Assembly (NCBI RefSeq): GCF_028993555.1
Contig: NZ_CP118610.1
Coordinates: 1,550,001 to 1,614,000 of the forward strand
DNA from: Ensifer adhaerens
GTDB lineage: Bacteria; Pseudomonadota; Alphaproteobacteria; Rhizobiales; Rhizobiaceae
Length of the DNA stretch: 64,000 nucleotides
Reading direction: 5' to 3'
The notes below the pieces were generated by a model. That model saw only the letters and a list, made by a program, of their open reading frames with translations. It ran no database searches and had not been told where the DNA came from. The position numbers and the translations under genes were made by a program. This document shows positions 8,399 through 19,414 of this stretch, piece by piece (positions within the stretch are counted from its first letter, which is position 1; each line of letters starts with the position of its first letter).

Positions 8399-9337
8399 TT
8401 AGACGGCGCCCGAGAAGGTGTCGCATGCCGACATCTTGCCGCTGTCGAAGCCACGCTTGAACCAGCGCATGCGCTGTTCGGAGGTGCCGTGGTTGAAGCT
8501 CTCCGGAACGACGTAACCCTGCATGCGCTTCTGCAACGTGTCGTCGCCGATCTGGGTGGCGGCGTTCAGCGCCTCCTCCAAGTCGCCCTGCTCGAGCAGG
8601 CCCTTCTGCTGGGTATACTTGCCCCAGACACCGGCGAAGCAGTCGGCCTGCAGTTCGACGCGCACCGACATCTGGTTCGCTTCGGTTTCGCTCATCGACT
8701 GCCGCATCTGGTTGAATTTCGGCAGGACGCCGATCAGGTTCTGGACATGGTGGCCGACCTCGTGCGCGACGACGTAGGCCTGCGCGAAATCGCCTGCGGC
8801 ATCGAATTTCTGCGAGAGCTCGTCGAAGAAGCTCATGTCGAGATAGACCTTGTGGTCTCCCGGGCAATAGAACGGTCCTGAAGCGGCGGACGCGAAGCCG
8901 CAGGCAGACCGCACCTGGCCGCGGAAGAGCACCATCTTCGGCTCCTCATATTGCTTGCCGCTCGCCTGGAAGATGCCGTTCCAGGTATCCTCGGTCTCGG
9001 CGAGCACAGTTGCCATAAACTGCTTCATCTCCTCTTCCTGCGCCGTACCCTGTGGTGCCGGTGAGCCGTCGCTCTGCTCGAAGCCGGGCAACTGCACCTG
9101 GCCACCGCCGCCTTCCAGCACCTGCAGCATGTCGATGCCCAAGGCCTTGAGGATGAAGTAGAGGACAACGAGGAAGATGATCGTGCCGAAGCTCATGCCG
9201 CCGCCGGCGCGCCGCATGCCGCCTCCGCCGCCCGGCATGCGGAAGCCACCGCCCCGGCCGAACGGATTGCCGCCACCCGGGCTCGCGCCGCGCTGGTCTT
9301 CGATGTTGTCGGATTGGCGGCGGCCCTTCCATTCCAT
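8399..9337 (-). CDS. Neutral zinc metallopeptidase, YpfJ family, membrane-anchored
   Basis: A 312-residue member of the putative neutral zinc metallopeptidase family (PF04228, YpfJ). The catalytic motif YVVAHEVGHHVQN (HExxH near residue 190) is present, and ELQADCFAGVWGKYTQQ downstream supplies the expected third ligand. The N-terminus is a Gly/Arg-rich cytoplasmic stretch (residues 1-45), then one hydrophobic helix (TIIFLVVLYFILKALGI), so the catalytic domain should be periplasmic. Cys residues in the C-terminal domain (CGFASAASGPFYCPGD) may form disulphides. The start is fixed by GGGAGGACAGATC before ATG. The family has no well-defined substrate. The gene stands alone. Confidence 0.9.
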   Translation of the reverse strand: MEWKGRRQSDNIEDQRGASPGGGNPFGRGGGFRMPGGGGGMRRAGGGMSFGTIIFLVVLYFILKALGIDMLQVLEGGGGQVQLPGFEQSDGSPAPQGTAQEEEMKQFMATVLAETEDTWNGIFQASGKQYEEPKMVLFRGQVRSACGFASAASGPFYCPGDHKVYLDMSFFDELSQKFDAAGDFAQAYVVAHEVGHHVQNLIGVLPKFNQMRQSMSETEANQMSVRVELQADCFAGVWGKYTQQKGLLEQGDLEEALNAATQIGDDTLQKRMQGYVVPESFNHGTSEQRMRWFKRGFDSGKMSACDTFSGAV

Positions 9338-9587
9338 GATCTGTCCTCCCGGCCTGTGAAAGGCATTGTCGGTTTGCTCATTTATAAGACGCGCCCGACG
9401 TCGTTGTAAAACGCAATCGCCACCCGTAAGTTCGCGATCTGGCCAAACTTTTTACTGCGCCGGCCAGCTTGCGATGCGGATATCGGCAGCGAAATCTCCG
9501 CCGGCTGAGGACTGCTCCGCTCTCCTTGACCTAAAGCCGCTTTGCCGCTCCTATGCCAGCCACAGACAGGGACGAGGAGGAGCGTTC

Positions 9588-10616
9588 ATGAAGGCGTTGC
9601 GGCTTGAGGGAATCGGGCGCCTCGGCGTGGCCGAAGTGCCAAAGCCCCTGCCCGGCCCGCACGACCTGCTTGTGCGGGTGGAAGCCTGCGGCATCTGCGG
9701 CACGGACCGACACCTGCTGCATGGCGAGTTCCCCTCAACGCCACCGGTCACGCTTGGCCATGAATTCTCAGGCATCGTCGAAGCGATCGGTGTGAGCGTC
9801 TCCGACATCGCGATCGGCGCGCGCATCACCGGCGACCCGAATATTGCTTGCGGCGCCTGCCCGCAATGTCATGCCGGCCGCGTCAATCTCTGCCGCAATC
9901 TGCAGGCGATCGGCATTCATCGCGACGGCGGCTTTGCAGAGTACGTTCTCGTGCCGCGCAAACAGGCTTTCGAGCTACCGCCGAATCTTGATCCGGTGCA
10001 TGGCGCCTTCTGCGAGCCCCTCGCCTGCTGCCTGCATGGTGTGGACATGGCAGGCATTCGCGCTGGCTCCTCTGTCGTCGTTCTGGGCGGCGGGGTGATC
10101 GGCATGCTGGTGGTGCAACTCGCCAGGCTCGCCGGCGCCACCACGGTGATCCTGTCGACGCGGCAGGCCGAAAAGCGCCGCCTTGCCGAAGAGGTCGGTG
10201 CGACCGCAACCGTCGATCCGTCCTCGACCGATATCATCGAACAGATTGCCGGCAAGGGTGGACGGGTTCCCGGCGGGGTCGACGTCGTCATCGAATGCGC
10301 CGGCGTTGCCGAGACCGTCAGGCAGTCGACACGACTTGCCAAGGCCGGCGGCACGGTCGTCATCCTCGGCGTCATGCCTCAGGGCGAGACGGTAGAAATC
10401 GAACCCTTCGATATCCTCTTTCGCGAACTGCGCGTGCTCGGATCCTTCATCAACCCGTTCGTGCACCGTCGCGCCGCCGACCTCGTAGCCTCCGGCGCCA
10501 TCGAGATCGACAGGCTGATTTCACGGCGCGTGACACTCGATGAGGCCGCCGGCGTCATCTCCCGGCCCGCGGCAGCCGGCGAAGTCAAGGTCCTGGTGAT
10601 TCCCGGCGGCGCCTGA
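9588..10616 (+). CDS. Zinc-dependent medium-chain alcohol/polyol dehydrogenase
   Basis: A 342-residue medium-chain dehydrogenase/reductase. Catalytic zinc ligands are visible in VEACGICGTDRHLLHG and LGHEFSG; the structural zinc loop has four Cys in CGACPQCHAGRVNLC; the Rossmann motif is VVVLGGGVIGMLVVQLARLAG. The sequence is closest to the sorbitol/threonine/galactitol dehydrogenase branch (FCEPLACCLHGVDMAGI), so the substrate is probably a polyol or secondary alcohol with NAD(P)+. ATG 9588 follows GAGGAGGAGCG, a strong ribosome-binding site; the frame is open further upstream but those residues are not family-like. It is monocistronic as far as visible, followed by carB after 204 bp. Confidence 0.9.
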   Translation: MKALRLEGIGRLGVAEVPKPLPGPHDLLVRVEACGICGTDRHLLHGEFPSTPPVTLGHEFSGIVEAIGVSVSDIAIGARITGDPNIACGACPQCHAGRVNLCRNLQAIGIHRDGGFAEYVLVPRKQAFELPPNLDPVHGAFCEPLACCLHGVDMAGIRAGSSVVVLGGGVIGMLVVQLARLAGATTVILSTRQAEKRRLAEEVGATATVDPSSTDIIEQIAGKGGRVPGGVDVVIECAGVAETVRQSTRLAKAGGTVVILGVMPQGETVEIEPFDILFRELRVLGSFINPFVHRRAADLVASGAIEIDRLISRRVTLDEAAGVISRPAAAGEVKVLVIPGGA

Positions 10617-10760
10617 CGTTTGGGTGGCGCCGAGCGGGCGATAAAGCAGAGGACGCGCAAATATGCCGGCTTCTTGTCGATTCCGGAATTTTCGGGGTTT
10701 CGCTTGCAGATACATTTGCCTATAAGCCGCTTCTAGCCTGAAAAGACCCTCAATGCGTGC

Positions 10761-10793
10761 CCGGCCGGTGACCTACCACTTTGGCCGGTTTTT
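10761..10793 (+). promoter_or_regulatory. Terminator-like hairpin in the carB leader (possible attenuator)
   Basis: CCGGCC (10761-10766) pairs with GGCCGG (10783-10788), followed immediately by TTTTT, 28 bases before the carB ATG. It has the shape of an intrinsic terminator. It could end the upstream dehydrogenase transcript or, if the carB promoter lies further upstream, act as an attenuator in the carB leader. The position is seen directly; function is inferred. Confidence 0.5.
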
Positions 10794-10820
10794 CGCGCAG
10801 CTAGAAACGGATGACCGCCC

Positions 10821-14312
<3,492 letters not shown>

Positions 14313-14320
14313 TGTTCGAT

Positions 14321-14346
14321 GCGGCGCGCGACAAACCGCGCGCCGC
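14321..14346 (+). terminator. Hairpin terminator downstream of carB
   Basis: GCGGCGCGCG (14321-14330) pairs perfectly with CGCGCGCCGC (14337-14346) around a 6-nt loop, starting 8 bases after the carB stop codon. The stem is very strong, but only TTCC follows, so termination may rely partly on Rho. Confidence 0.65.
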
Positions 14347-14529
14347 TTCCATGCCCGCGAAACGATCGTCCGACGCGGCCGCTTTAATTCAAGGCCTTTG
14401 TCCGGTTCCTCCAGCTGAATGCTGGATGAATGCGCGGTTCAGCCTGCATTCTTCTGCATCATGCTCATATATGCTCCCGCGCTTCGGGATCGGAGTGGCC
14501 TCCGACAAGGCGCGATACGGGGCAAGATC

Positions 14530-14820
14530 GTGCAACTCTATTTCTTTGACTTGCATTGGGGCGACGAGCACTTCGTCGACGAAGACGGCATCCATCATTT
14601 CGACGAGGGTTCAGCCCTTTATTATGGGCAACGCATCGCCGACAAGATTGGCCGTGACGCAGACTACGGGTCCTTGAAGGTTCAGGTCTTTTCCAGCAAT
14701 CGCAGGCTGCTTGCGACGATCGTTCCGTCGATCGGGCGCGGCGGCGAGCAGCGGGCGCTGCTTGGGCGCCGCCACGTCGGTACGCCGCTCCACGCGGCTG
14801 CCTACTGCATGTCTCCTTAA
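14530..14820 (+). CDS. Small DUF6894-like protein; C-terminus encoded by a repeat element
   Basis: A 96-residue protein that resembles the DUF6894 group common in rhizobia: it opens with LYFFDLHWGDEHFVDEDGIHH followed by an amphipathic segment (DEGSALYYGQRIADKIG) and a strand pair (LKVQVFSSNRRLLATIVPS). Function of the group is unknown. GTG at 14530 is chosen because it begins exactly at the conserved Y-F-F-D strand; ATG 14461 in the same frame would add 23 non-family residues. The Shine-Dalgarno is weak. The last codons (YCMSP and the stop) lie inside the palindromic repeat starting at 14803, so the original C-terminus was probably replaced when the repeat inserted. Confidence 0.6.
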   Translation: MQLYFFDLHWGDEHFVDEDGIHHFDEGSALYYGQRIADKIGRDADYGSLKVQVFSSNRRLLATIVPSIGRGGEQRALLGRRHVGTPLHAAAYCMSP

Positions 14821-14908
14821 ATCGACTTCGATTTAAGGACAAAGACATGCAGTAAATCAAAGTGCTACAGCGACCTTTGCGCGTCTGATAAGACGCGCGG
14901 CGCTGTAG
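14803..14908. repeat. RIME-like rhizobial intergenic palindromic element
   Basis: Two adjacent palindromes in about 106 bp. The first has a 22-base arm at 14803-14824 (TACTGCATGTC then TCCTTAAATCG) that pairs with 14829-14854, interrupted only by a CAAA bulge. The second pairs CTACAGCG (14865-14872) with CGCTGTAG (14901-14908) and, inside it, GCGCGTCT (14879-14886) with AGACGCGC (14891-14898) around a GATA loop. This double-palindrome plan and size match what is described for RIME elements of Rhizobium; the family name is from memory and not searched. It fills the whole gap between the converging genes and supplies the upstream gene's stop codon. Confidence 0.75.
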
Positions 14909-14912
14909 AACG

Positions 14913-16427
14913 TCATCTGTCTGAACGCACGGCGCTCTCGTCACCCGCGAGCGCCCTGAGCGTCGCTCCTTCCTGACCACGCCGCGATCGTTTGGCGGCA
15001 AGCTGCACGGTTCTGAGGCCGAAATAGAGCGCTGCCGTCGATATGAGGGACGCGACGACAAAGACGGTGAACAATGCCCCGTGCATCGTGGCGACGCTTG
15101 CCTTCTCGTCGAAGCCCCGGAGGTTTGCGGCAAGCCCGCAGATTGCAGCACCAATTGCGTAGCCGGCCGATTGCAATGTCGGCAGGAAGGCCGACGTCTT
15201 GTCGCGCTCCTTGGGCGTGGACACATCCATCATCAACTGGCTGAGCGTGCCCCAGGAGATGCCGAAGCCGGCACCAATCGCGATCTGGCTCGGAAAGACC
15301 AGGCGGAATTCGTCGATGGCGACCGCGACCGTCAGGCCGGCAAGGCCCAGGCTGAGAAGTGCCGGTCCGGCCTGGATCAGCTTCACGCGCAGATCATGCG
15401 AGCGCAGGCTTGCAACGAGTATTGCAGTCAGGCTCCAGGAGATTGCCATCAGCGCGCCTGAAAATCCGGCAGCCGTGGGGCTGAAGTTCCACACATGCTG
15501 CAGGCCATAGATGAGGTAGATCGAGCCGGACGCCTGCGCCAGCGGCATCAGCAGAACGACCCAAAGCCCGGTGCCGAGCGGTTTTGCAAGCGCAAAGGCC
15601 CCGGCGGGCAGGATCGAATGTTCTGCACGCCGGTCGGTCTGGACAACCGCCCAGAGGATCGTCAGAGCCGTCGCCAGCACAGCAGTCATCAAGGGGACGC
15701 TTCCAGCCGTGGTCGATACCGATATCAGCAATATGCCGGTGCCGACGACGATCAACCGCAGGAGCGGAATCGGACGTGACTTTTTGGCCGGTACCCTTTG
15801 TGCCGGCACGATGGCAAGGACGAGCACGACGAAGATTGCGGCTGCCGGAATATTGACGCCGAAGGCCGCCCGCCAGGACCAGTGCTCCGTAAGGAAACCG
15901 GAGACGAGCGGACCGCCGAAGGCGGCCATTGCCCAGACGATGGCTTCCGCTCCGAAGATTTTCGGCACCAGCCGCGGCGGGAAGAGTTCCGGGATCAGCG
16001 CGTAGCAGACCGCGGCGATGATGCCTTCGCCGAACCCCTGGAACACGCGCCCGGCAAGCACCTGAGGCATGCTGCCTGCGGTCGTCGCGATCATCGTTCC
16101 GGCGACGAATACGACAGCGGCTGTGATCAGCGTGCCACGTGCGCCGAACCTTGCCTTGAGATTGGCAGCCACCGCCCCGCCGAGGATCGCAAAGACCAGA
16201 TAGAGCGTAACCGCCCACGAAAGCAGCGTGGCGCCGCCGATCTCGGCGACAGCCGTCGGCAATGCCGTGGAAATGAAAAATTCGTTGAACGCAAAGAGTG
16301 CGACGCCAAGGCAAAGCGTGACGGTTGCGGCCAGGTAGTCTGGCCGGAGCAGTTCGTTCCAGCGGCCATCCTCTCGCGGTTCTGCGTCCAGGTCTGTCTT
16401 GATGTTGTGGTCCTTGGCCATATCCAT
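14913..16427 (-). CDS. Major facilitator superfamily transporter (DHA2-like)
   Basis: A 504-residue MFS exporter with about 14 predicted helices, in the DHA2 style. After a short charged N-terminus (residues 1-30) the first helix region reads YLAATVTLCLGVALFAFNEFFISTALPTAVAEIGG, typical of EmrB-like antiporters, and motif-A-like sequence follows (AANLKARFGARGTLI). RVFQGFGEGIIAAVCYALIPELFP is another family stretch. GAGGAAGC lies 7 bases before ATG 16427. The stop codon is only 4 bp from the RIME-like repeat. Substrate is unknown. No adaptor (EmrA-like) gene adjoins, so it probably works without a periplasmic partner. Confidence 0.85.
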   Translation of the reverse strand: MDMAKDHNIKTDLDAEPREDGRWNELLRPDYLAATVTLCLGVALFAFNEFFISTALPTAVAEIGGATLLSWAVTLYLVFAILGGAVAANLKARFGARGTLITAAVVFVAGTMIATTAGSMPQVLAGRVFQGFGEGIIAAVCYALIPELFPPRLVPKIFGAEAIVWAMAAFGGPLVSGFLTEHWSWRAAFGVNIPAAAIFVVLVLAIVPAQRVPAKKSRPIPLLRLIVVGTGILLISVSTTAGSVPLMTAVLATALTILWAVVQTDRRAEHSILPAGAFALAKPLGTGLWVVLLMPLAQASGSIYLIYGLQHVWNFSPTAAGFSGALMAISWSLTAILVASLRSHDLRVKLIQAGPALLSLGLAGLTVAVAIDEFRLVFPSQIAIGAGFGISWGTLSQLMMDVSTPKERDKTSAFLPTLQSAGYAIGAAICGLAANLRGFDEKASVATMHGALFTVFVVASLISTAALYFGLRTVQLAAKRSRRGQEGATLRALAGDESAVRSDR

Positions 16428-16631
16428 GGGCCATGCTTCCTCGTTGATATCCTGCAGGAGCCATTCTGATACGACCTCAACCGCAGTTGAGGTAAAGCTG
16501 TTTCTGCAAAACTTGCAATCGGTTTCGTTCGTCTACAAGTTGCGGATCGTTCGTAGCCTTCGGTGGATGGTGGCGAAATATCTGGCTTTCGCGCTTCCGT
16601 TTCTGTTATAACGAAGGTTCGAAGTTTCGGA

Positions 16632-16697
16632 CGGTTCCGGTGTTTACGCGCCGGAGACCGTTTTCTTTTGCGTTGGCGCCGCCCCAAGGGCGGCGCC
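16632..16697 (+). promoter_or_regulatory. Structured greA leader: terminator-like hairpin followed by a second strong hairpin
   Basis: First hairpin: CGGTTCCGG (16632-16640) pairs with CCGGAGACCG (16651-16660, one bulged G), followed by TTTTCTTTT, the form of an intrinsic terminator. Second hairpin: GGCGCCGCCC (16675-16684) pairs perfectly with GGGCGGCGCC (16688-16697) around CAA, 24 bases before the greA ATG. A plausible -10 (TATAAC at about 16607) lies upstream, so both hairpins would be in the greA 5' leader. This suggests premature termination controls greA; inference. Confidence 0.6.
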
Positions 16698-16721
16698 TCG
16701 TGCTTGATGAAGGACAATGAA

Positions 16722-17198
16722 ATGGTCGAAAAAGTGCCGATGACACAGGGTGGATTCGTCAACCTGCAGGAGGAGCTGCGCTGGCGCCAGCAGGAAGAAC
16801 GACCACGAATCATCGAGGCGATTGCCGAAGCCCGTGCACATGGCGACCTGTCGGAAAATGCCGAATACCATGCCGCCAAGGAGGCGCAGAGCCATAACGA
16901 AGGCCGTGTCACTGAGCTCGAAGACTTGATCGCCCGCGCGGAAGTCATTGATCTCTCGAAGATGTCCGGCTCCAAGATCAAGTTCGGTGCCAAGGTCAAG
17001 CTCGTTGACGAGGACACCGAAGAAGAAAAGACCTATCAGATCGTCGGCGACCAGGAAGCCGACGTGAAGGCTGGCCGAATCTCGATCTCGTCGCCGATCG
17101 CACGCGCCTTGATCGGCAAGGAAGTCGGCGATTCCATCGAAGTGAACGCCCCCGGCGGCTCCAAGGCCTACGAAATTCTCGCGGTCAACTGGGGCTGA
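16722..17198 (+). CDS. greA: Transcription elongation factor GreA
   Basis: GreA inserts its coiled coil into the RNA polymerase secondary channel and triggers cleavage of backtracked RNA. The 158-residue protein has the N-terminal coiled coil with the acidic tip ([21 protein letters not shown], about residues 38-58; Asp and Glu at the tip are the catalytic ones) and the C-terminal FKBP-like domain ending [25 protein letters not shown]. Length is normal. Start ATG 16722 fits the family start (MVEKVPMT); upstream in-frame sequence is leader hairpins. It precedes lpsB on the same strand, separated by a terminator-like hairpin. Confidence 0.97.
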   Translation: MVEKVPMTQGGFVNLQEELRWRQQEERPRIIEAIAEARAHGDLSENAEYHAAKEAQSHNEGRVTELEDLIARAEVIDLSKMSGSKIKFGAKVKLVDEDTEEEKTYQIVGDQEADVKAGRISISSPIARALIGKEVGDSIEVNAPGGSKAYEILAVNWG

Positions 17199-17210
17199 TC
17201 AGCCCCAGCT

Positions 17211-17243
17211 GGGGCGAAGCCTCCCTTCGCCCCGTTTCTCCCT
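17211..17243 (+). terminator. Terminator after greA
   Basis: GGGGCGAAG (17211-17219) pairs with CTTCGCCCC (17225-17233), followed by a pyrimidine-rich run (GTTTCTCCCTTTCC). A separate perfect 20-bp palindrome at 17189-17208 overlaps the greA stop codon and competes for the same GGGGC bases. Confidence 0.7.
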
Positions 17244-17284
17244 TTCCAAAAGACGATCGTTGCTCGCGCAAGGAGTGCGCTTTC

Positions 17285-18343
17285 GTGGCCGATATCCGGA
17301 ACGTCGAGGTCATCGCTCCCAACTTCAAGCGCCGCCTCTCGGGCGTGACGTCCACCATTATCCAGTTGATTCCGATCCAGCGCGCGCTTGGCGAGAAGAT
17401 CGCCGTGCTTGGCCCTGGACTGCCGGACACCCTACCCTCGATCCGATTCCGCGATCTCCTGCGCTTGTGGAGTGCACCCGATGGCCGACCCTGCCGGGTC
17501 TGGCACGCGCGCCGCAATGTCGAGATGCTGCCGGCGATCATGCTGCGCGATCTGCTCGGCATGAAGCTGAAGATCGTCTTCACCTCGGCCTCGCAGCGCC
17601 GCCACACTGGCTGGAGCAAGTTCCTGATCTCAAGGATGGATGCGGTGATTGCGACGAGCGGCAAGACCGCCGCCTATCTCGAAGTGCCGAACACGGTGAT
17701 CCTGCACGGCATCGATACGAAACGTTTCCAGCCGCCGGCCGATGCGGGCGCGGCCAAGTCTGCGCTCGGGCTTGATCCCGCGCAGAAATATGTCGGCTGC
17801 TTTGGACGGGTGCGTAAGCAGAAGGGAACCGATCTCTTCGTCGATAGCATGATCGCGCTCTTGCCCTGCCGGCCGGGCTGGAGCGCCATCGTCGCGGGGC
17901 GCGCGACCGGCCCGCATGTGGCGTTCGAGAACGAACTGAAGGAGCGCGTCGCAAAGGCCGGCCTGACGGACCGCATCCGTTTCGTCGGCGAGCACACCAA
18001 TATCCCCGATTGGTATCGCGCGCTCGATCTCTTCATCGCGCCGCAGCGCTGGGAAGGTTTTGGCCTGACGCCGCTCGAAGCCATGGCGACCGGGGTTCCG
18101 GTCGTTGCGACCGATGTCGGTGCCTTTTCGGAACTGGTCGTCGTCGGCGAGCAGGAAACCGGTACGATCATTGCTGCAAACGATCTGCAGGCGATGGTCG
18201 AGGCGACGGCCAGCTTCATGGACAATGACCGCCGTCGTACGATGGCAGGCGCCAACGGCCTGGGGCTGACCTGCGCCTCCTTCGCGATCGAGGGCGAGGC
18301 CCGCGCGATCAACGCTGTCTACGAGCGGCTGATGCGCTTCTGA
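17285..18343 (+). CDS. lpsB: LPS core glycosyltransferase (GT4), LpsB
   Basis: A 352-residue family 4 glycosyltransferase that adds a core sugar (mannose in the Sinorhizobium model) to lipopolysaccharide at the cytoplasmic face of the inner membrane. The C-terminal nucleotide-sugar domain shows GRVRKQKGTDLFVDSM and the E-x7-E motif in APQRWEGFGLTPLEAMATGVPVVATDVGAFSE. Position after greA, convergent with lpsE and near lrp, trxB and lsrB matches the known Sinorhizobium lps core locus, which is the main ground for the symbol. The start is GTG 17285, preceded by AAGGAG. In Sinorhizobium, lpsB is needed for resistance to host peptides and for symbiosis (known from the family). Confidence 0.88.
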   Translation: MADIRNVEVIAPNFKRRLSGVTSTIIQLIPIQRALGEKIAVLGPGLPDTLPSIRFRDLLRLWSAPDGRPCRVWHARRNVEMLPAIMLRDLLGMKLKIVFTSASQRRHTGWSKFLISRMDAVIATSGKTAAYLEVPNTVILHGIDTKRFQPPADAGAAKSALGLDPAQKYVGCFGRVRKQKGTDLFVDSMIALLPCRPGWSAIVAGRATGPHVAFENELKERVAKAGLTDRIRFVGEHTNIPDWYRALDLFIAPQRWEGFGLTPLEAMATGVPVVATDVGAFSELVVVGEQETGTIIAANDLQAMVEATASFMDNDRRRTMAGANGLGLTCASFAIEGEARAINAVYERLMRF

Positions 18344-18344
18344 C

Positions 18345-18368
18345 CGGCTGCCATCTTGATGGCAGCCG
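18345..18368. terminator. Bidirectional terminator between lpsB and lpsE
   Basis: CGGCTGCCAT (18345-18354) pairs perfectly with ATGGCAGCCG (18359-18368) around CTTG, in the gap between converging genes, directly after the lpsB stop. There is no clear T run on either side, so it may stop readthrough or protect 3' ends rather than be a classic terminator. Confidence 0.6.
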
Positions 18369-18384
18369 CGCGATGGACGTTGCC

Positions 18385-19407
18385 TCAGCGCTTCGAAGCG
18401 AAGAGCTTCAAATAGGCGTCGGTAATAGCCTGCTTCGAGAACTGGTTCATCAGTGTCTCGTGGCCGCGTTCGGCAAGGCGGTCGCCAAGCGACGTGTCGC
18501 TCGCGATGCGGTCGATCGCCTGGGCGAAGCCATCGGCATCGCCGATATCGACCATCAAGCCGTTCTCGCCGTCGCGCATGAACCATTGCGGTCCTTCCGA
18601 ACGGCTGGAGACGACGGGCGTCCCCTGGGCCCAGGCCTCGAGGATGACATTGCCGAGCGGCTCATGGCTCGATGCCATGACGAAAATGTCCGAAGCGGCG
18701 AGGAAGGGACGCGTATCCTTCTGCCAGCCCGCAAAGCGCACGCGCTTCGAAACGCCGAGATCGGCCGCCAGCTTTTCCAGATTTCCACGTTCTTCGCCGT
18801 CGCCGACCAGCCAGAGATAGGCGTCCGGTACCTTGGCGATGGCCTGGATCAGCGTGTGGAAGCCCTTGCGCGGAACGAACCGCCCCATCGACATGACGAC
18901 CGGCACATTCTCCGGCGTATCGAGCGTGGCGCGACTGACTGGCGCGACGCGGTCCGTCCCGGTGAAGTTGGAGATCACCTCGACGTCGCGTTTCCAGCCG
19001 ATCTTGCGCACATGCTCGGCAATGCCCGGCGTGTTGCACACGAGGCAATCCGTGTTGCGGAAATAGTCGAGGCGCAGCGGATAATCGCCAAGCCGGGAAA
19101 TCTTGATGCAGCCCTTGTAGTTCGGCATCAACCGGCTCGCGCGCGGCATCCAGGCAAAGAGCGCGTCCGGCTTCTCGCGGCGCGCCATGCTGCTGACCTT
19201 CATCGGCAATAGGATCCGGTCGAGCGACAGGTTGCGGAAATTGCTTTCGATGATGCGTGTCGCACCTTCGATATCCTTCCGCCAGATGCGTCCGGGCCGG
19301 ATGACCGAGGTCTGCTCGACGCCGCGCTCGCCAAGCGCATTCACCAGATGAACGAAGAAGCGCTCTGCGCCGCCGTCCTTGCCGAAATGAAAGTGCATGA
19401 TTTTCAT
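18385..19407 (-). CDS. lpsE: LPS core glycosyltransferase (GT4), LpsE
   Basis: A 340-residue family 4 glycosyltransferase: N-terminal acceptor domain opening MKIMHFHFGKDGGAERFFVHLVNALGERG, and C-terminal donor domain with VPVVMSMGRFVPRKGFHTLIQAI and the E-x7-E motif in ASSHEPLGNVILEAWAQGTPVVSS. It should transfer a sugar to the LPS core in the cytoplasm. ATG 19407 is chosen because it starts at the conserved first strand; the upstream in-frame ATG would overlap lpsD by 35 bp. It begins 7 bp after lpsD ends and follows lrp and lpsD in one minus-strand operon. The symbol rests on gene order and length. Confidence 0.83.
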   Translation of the reverse strand: MKIMHFHFGKDGGAERFFVHLVNALGERGVEQTSVIRPGRIWRKDIEGATRIIESNFRNLSLDRILLPMKVSSMARREKPDALFAWMPRASRLMPNYKGCIKISRLGDYPLRLDYFRNTDCLVCNTPGIAEHVRKIGWKRDVEVISNFTGTDRVAPVSRATLDTPENVPVVMSMGRFVPRKGFHTLIQAIAKVPDAYLWLVGDGEERGNLEKLAADLGVSKRVRFAGWQKDTRPFLAASDIFVMASSHEPLGNVILEAWAQGTPVVSSRSEGPQWFMRDGENGLMVDIGDADGFAQAIDRIASDTSLGDRLAERGHETLMNQFSKQAITDAYLKLFASKR

Positions 19408-19414
19408 GGAAACC

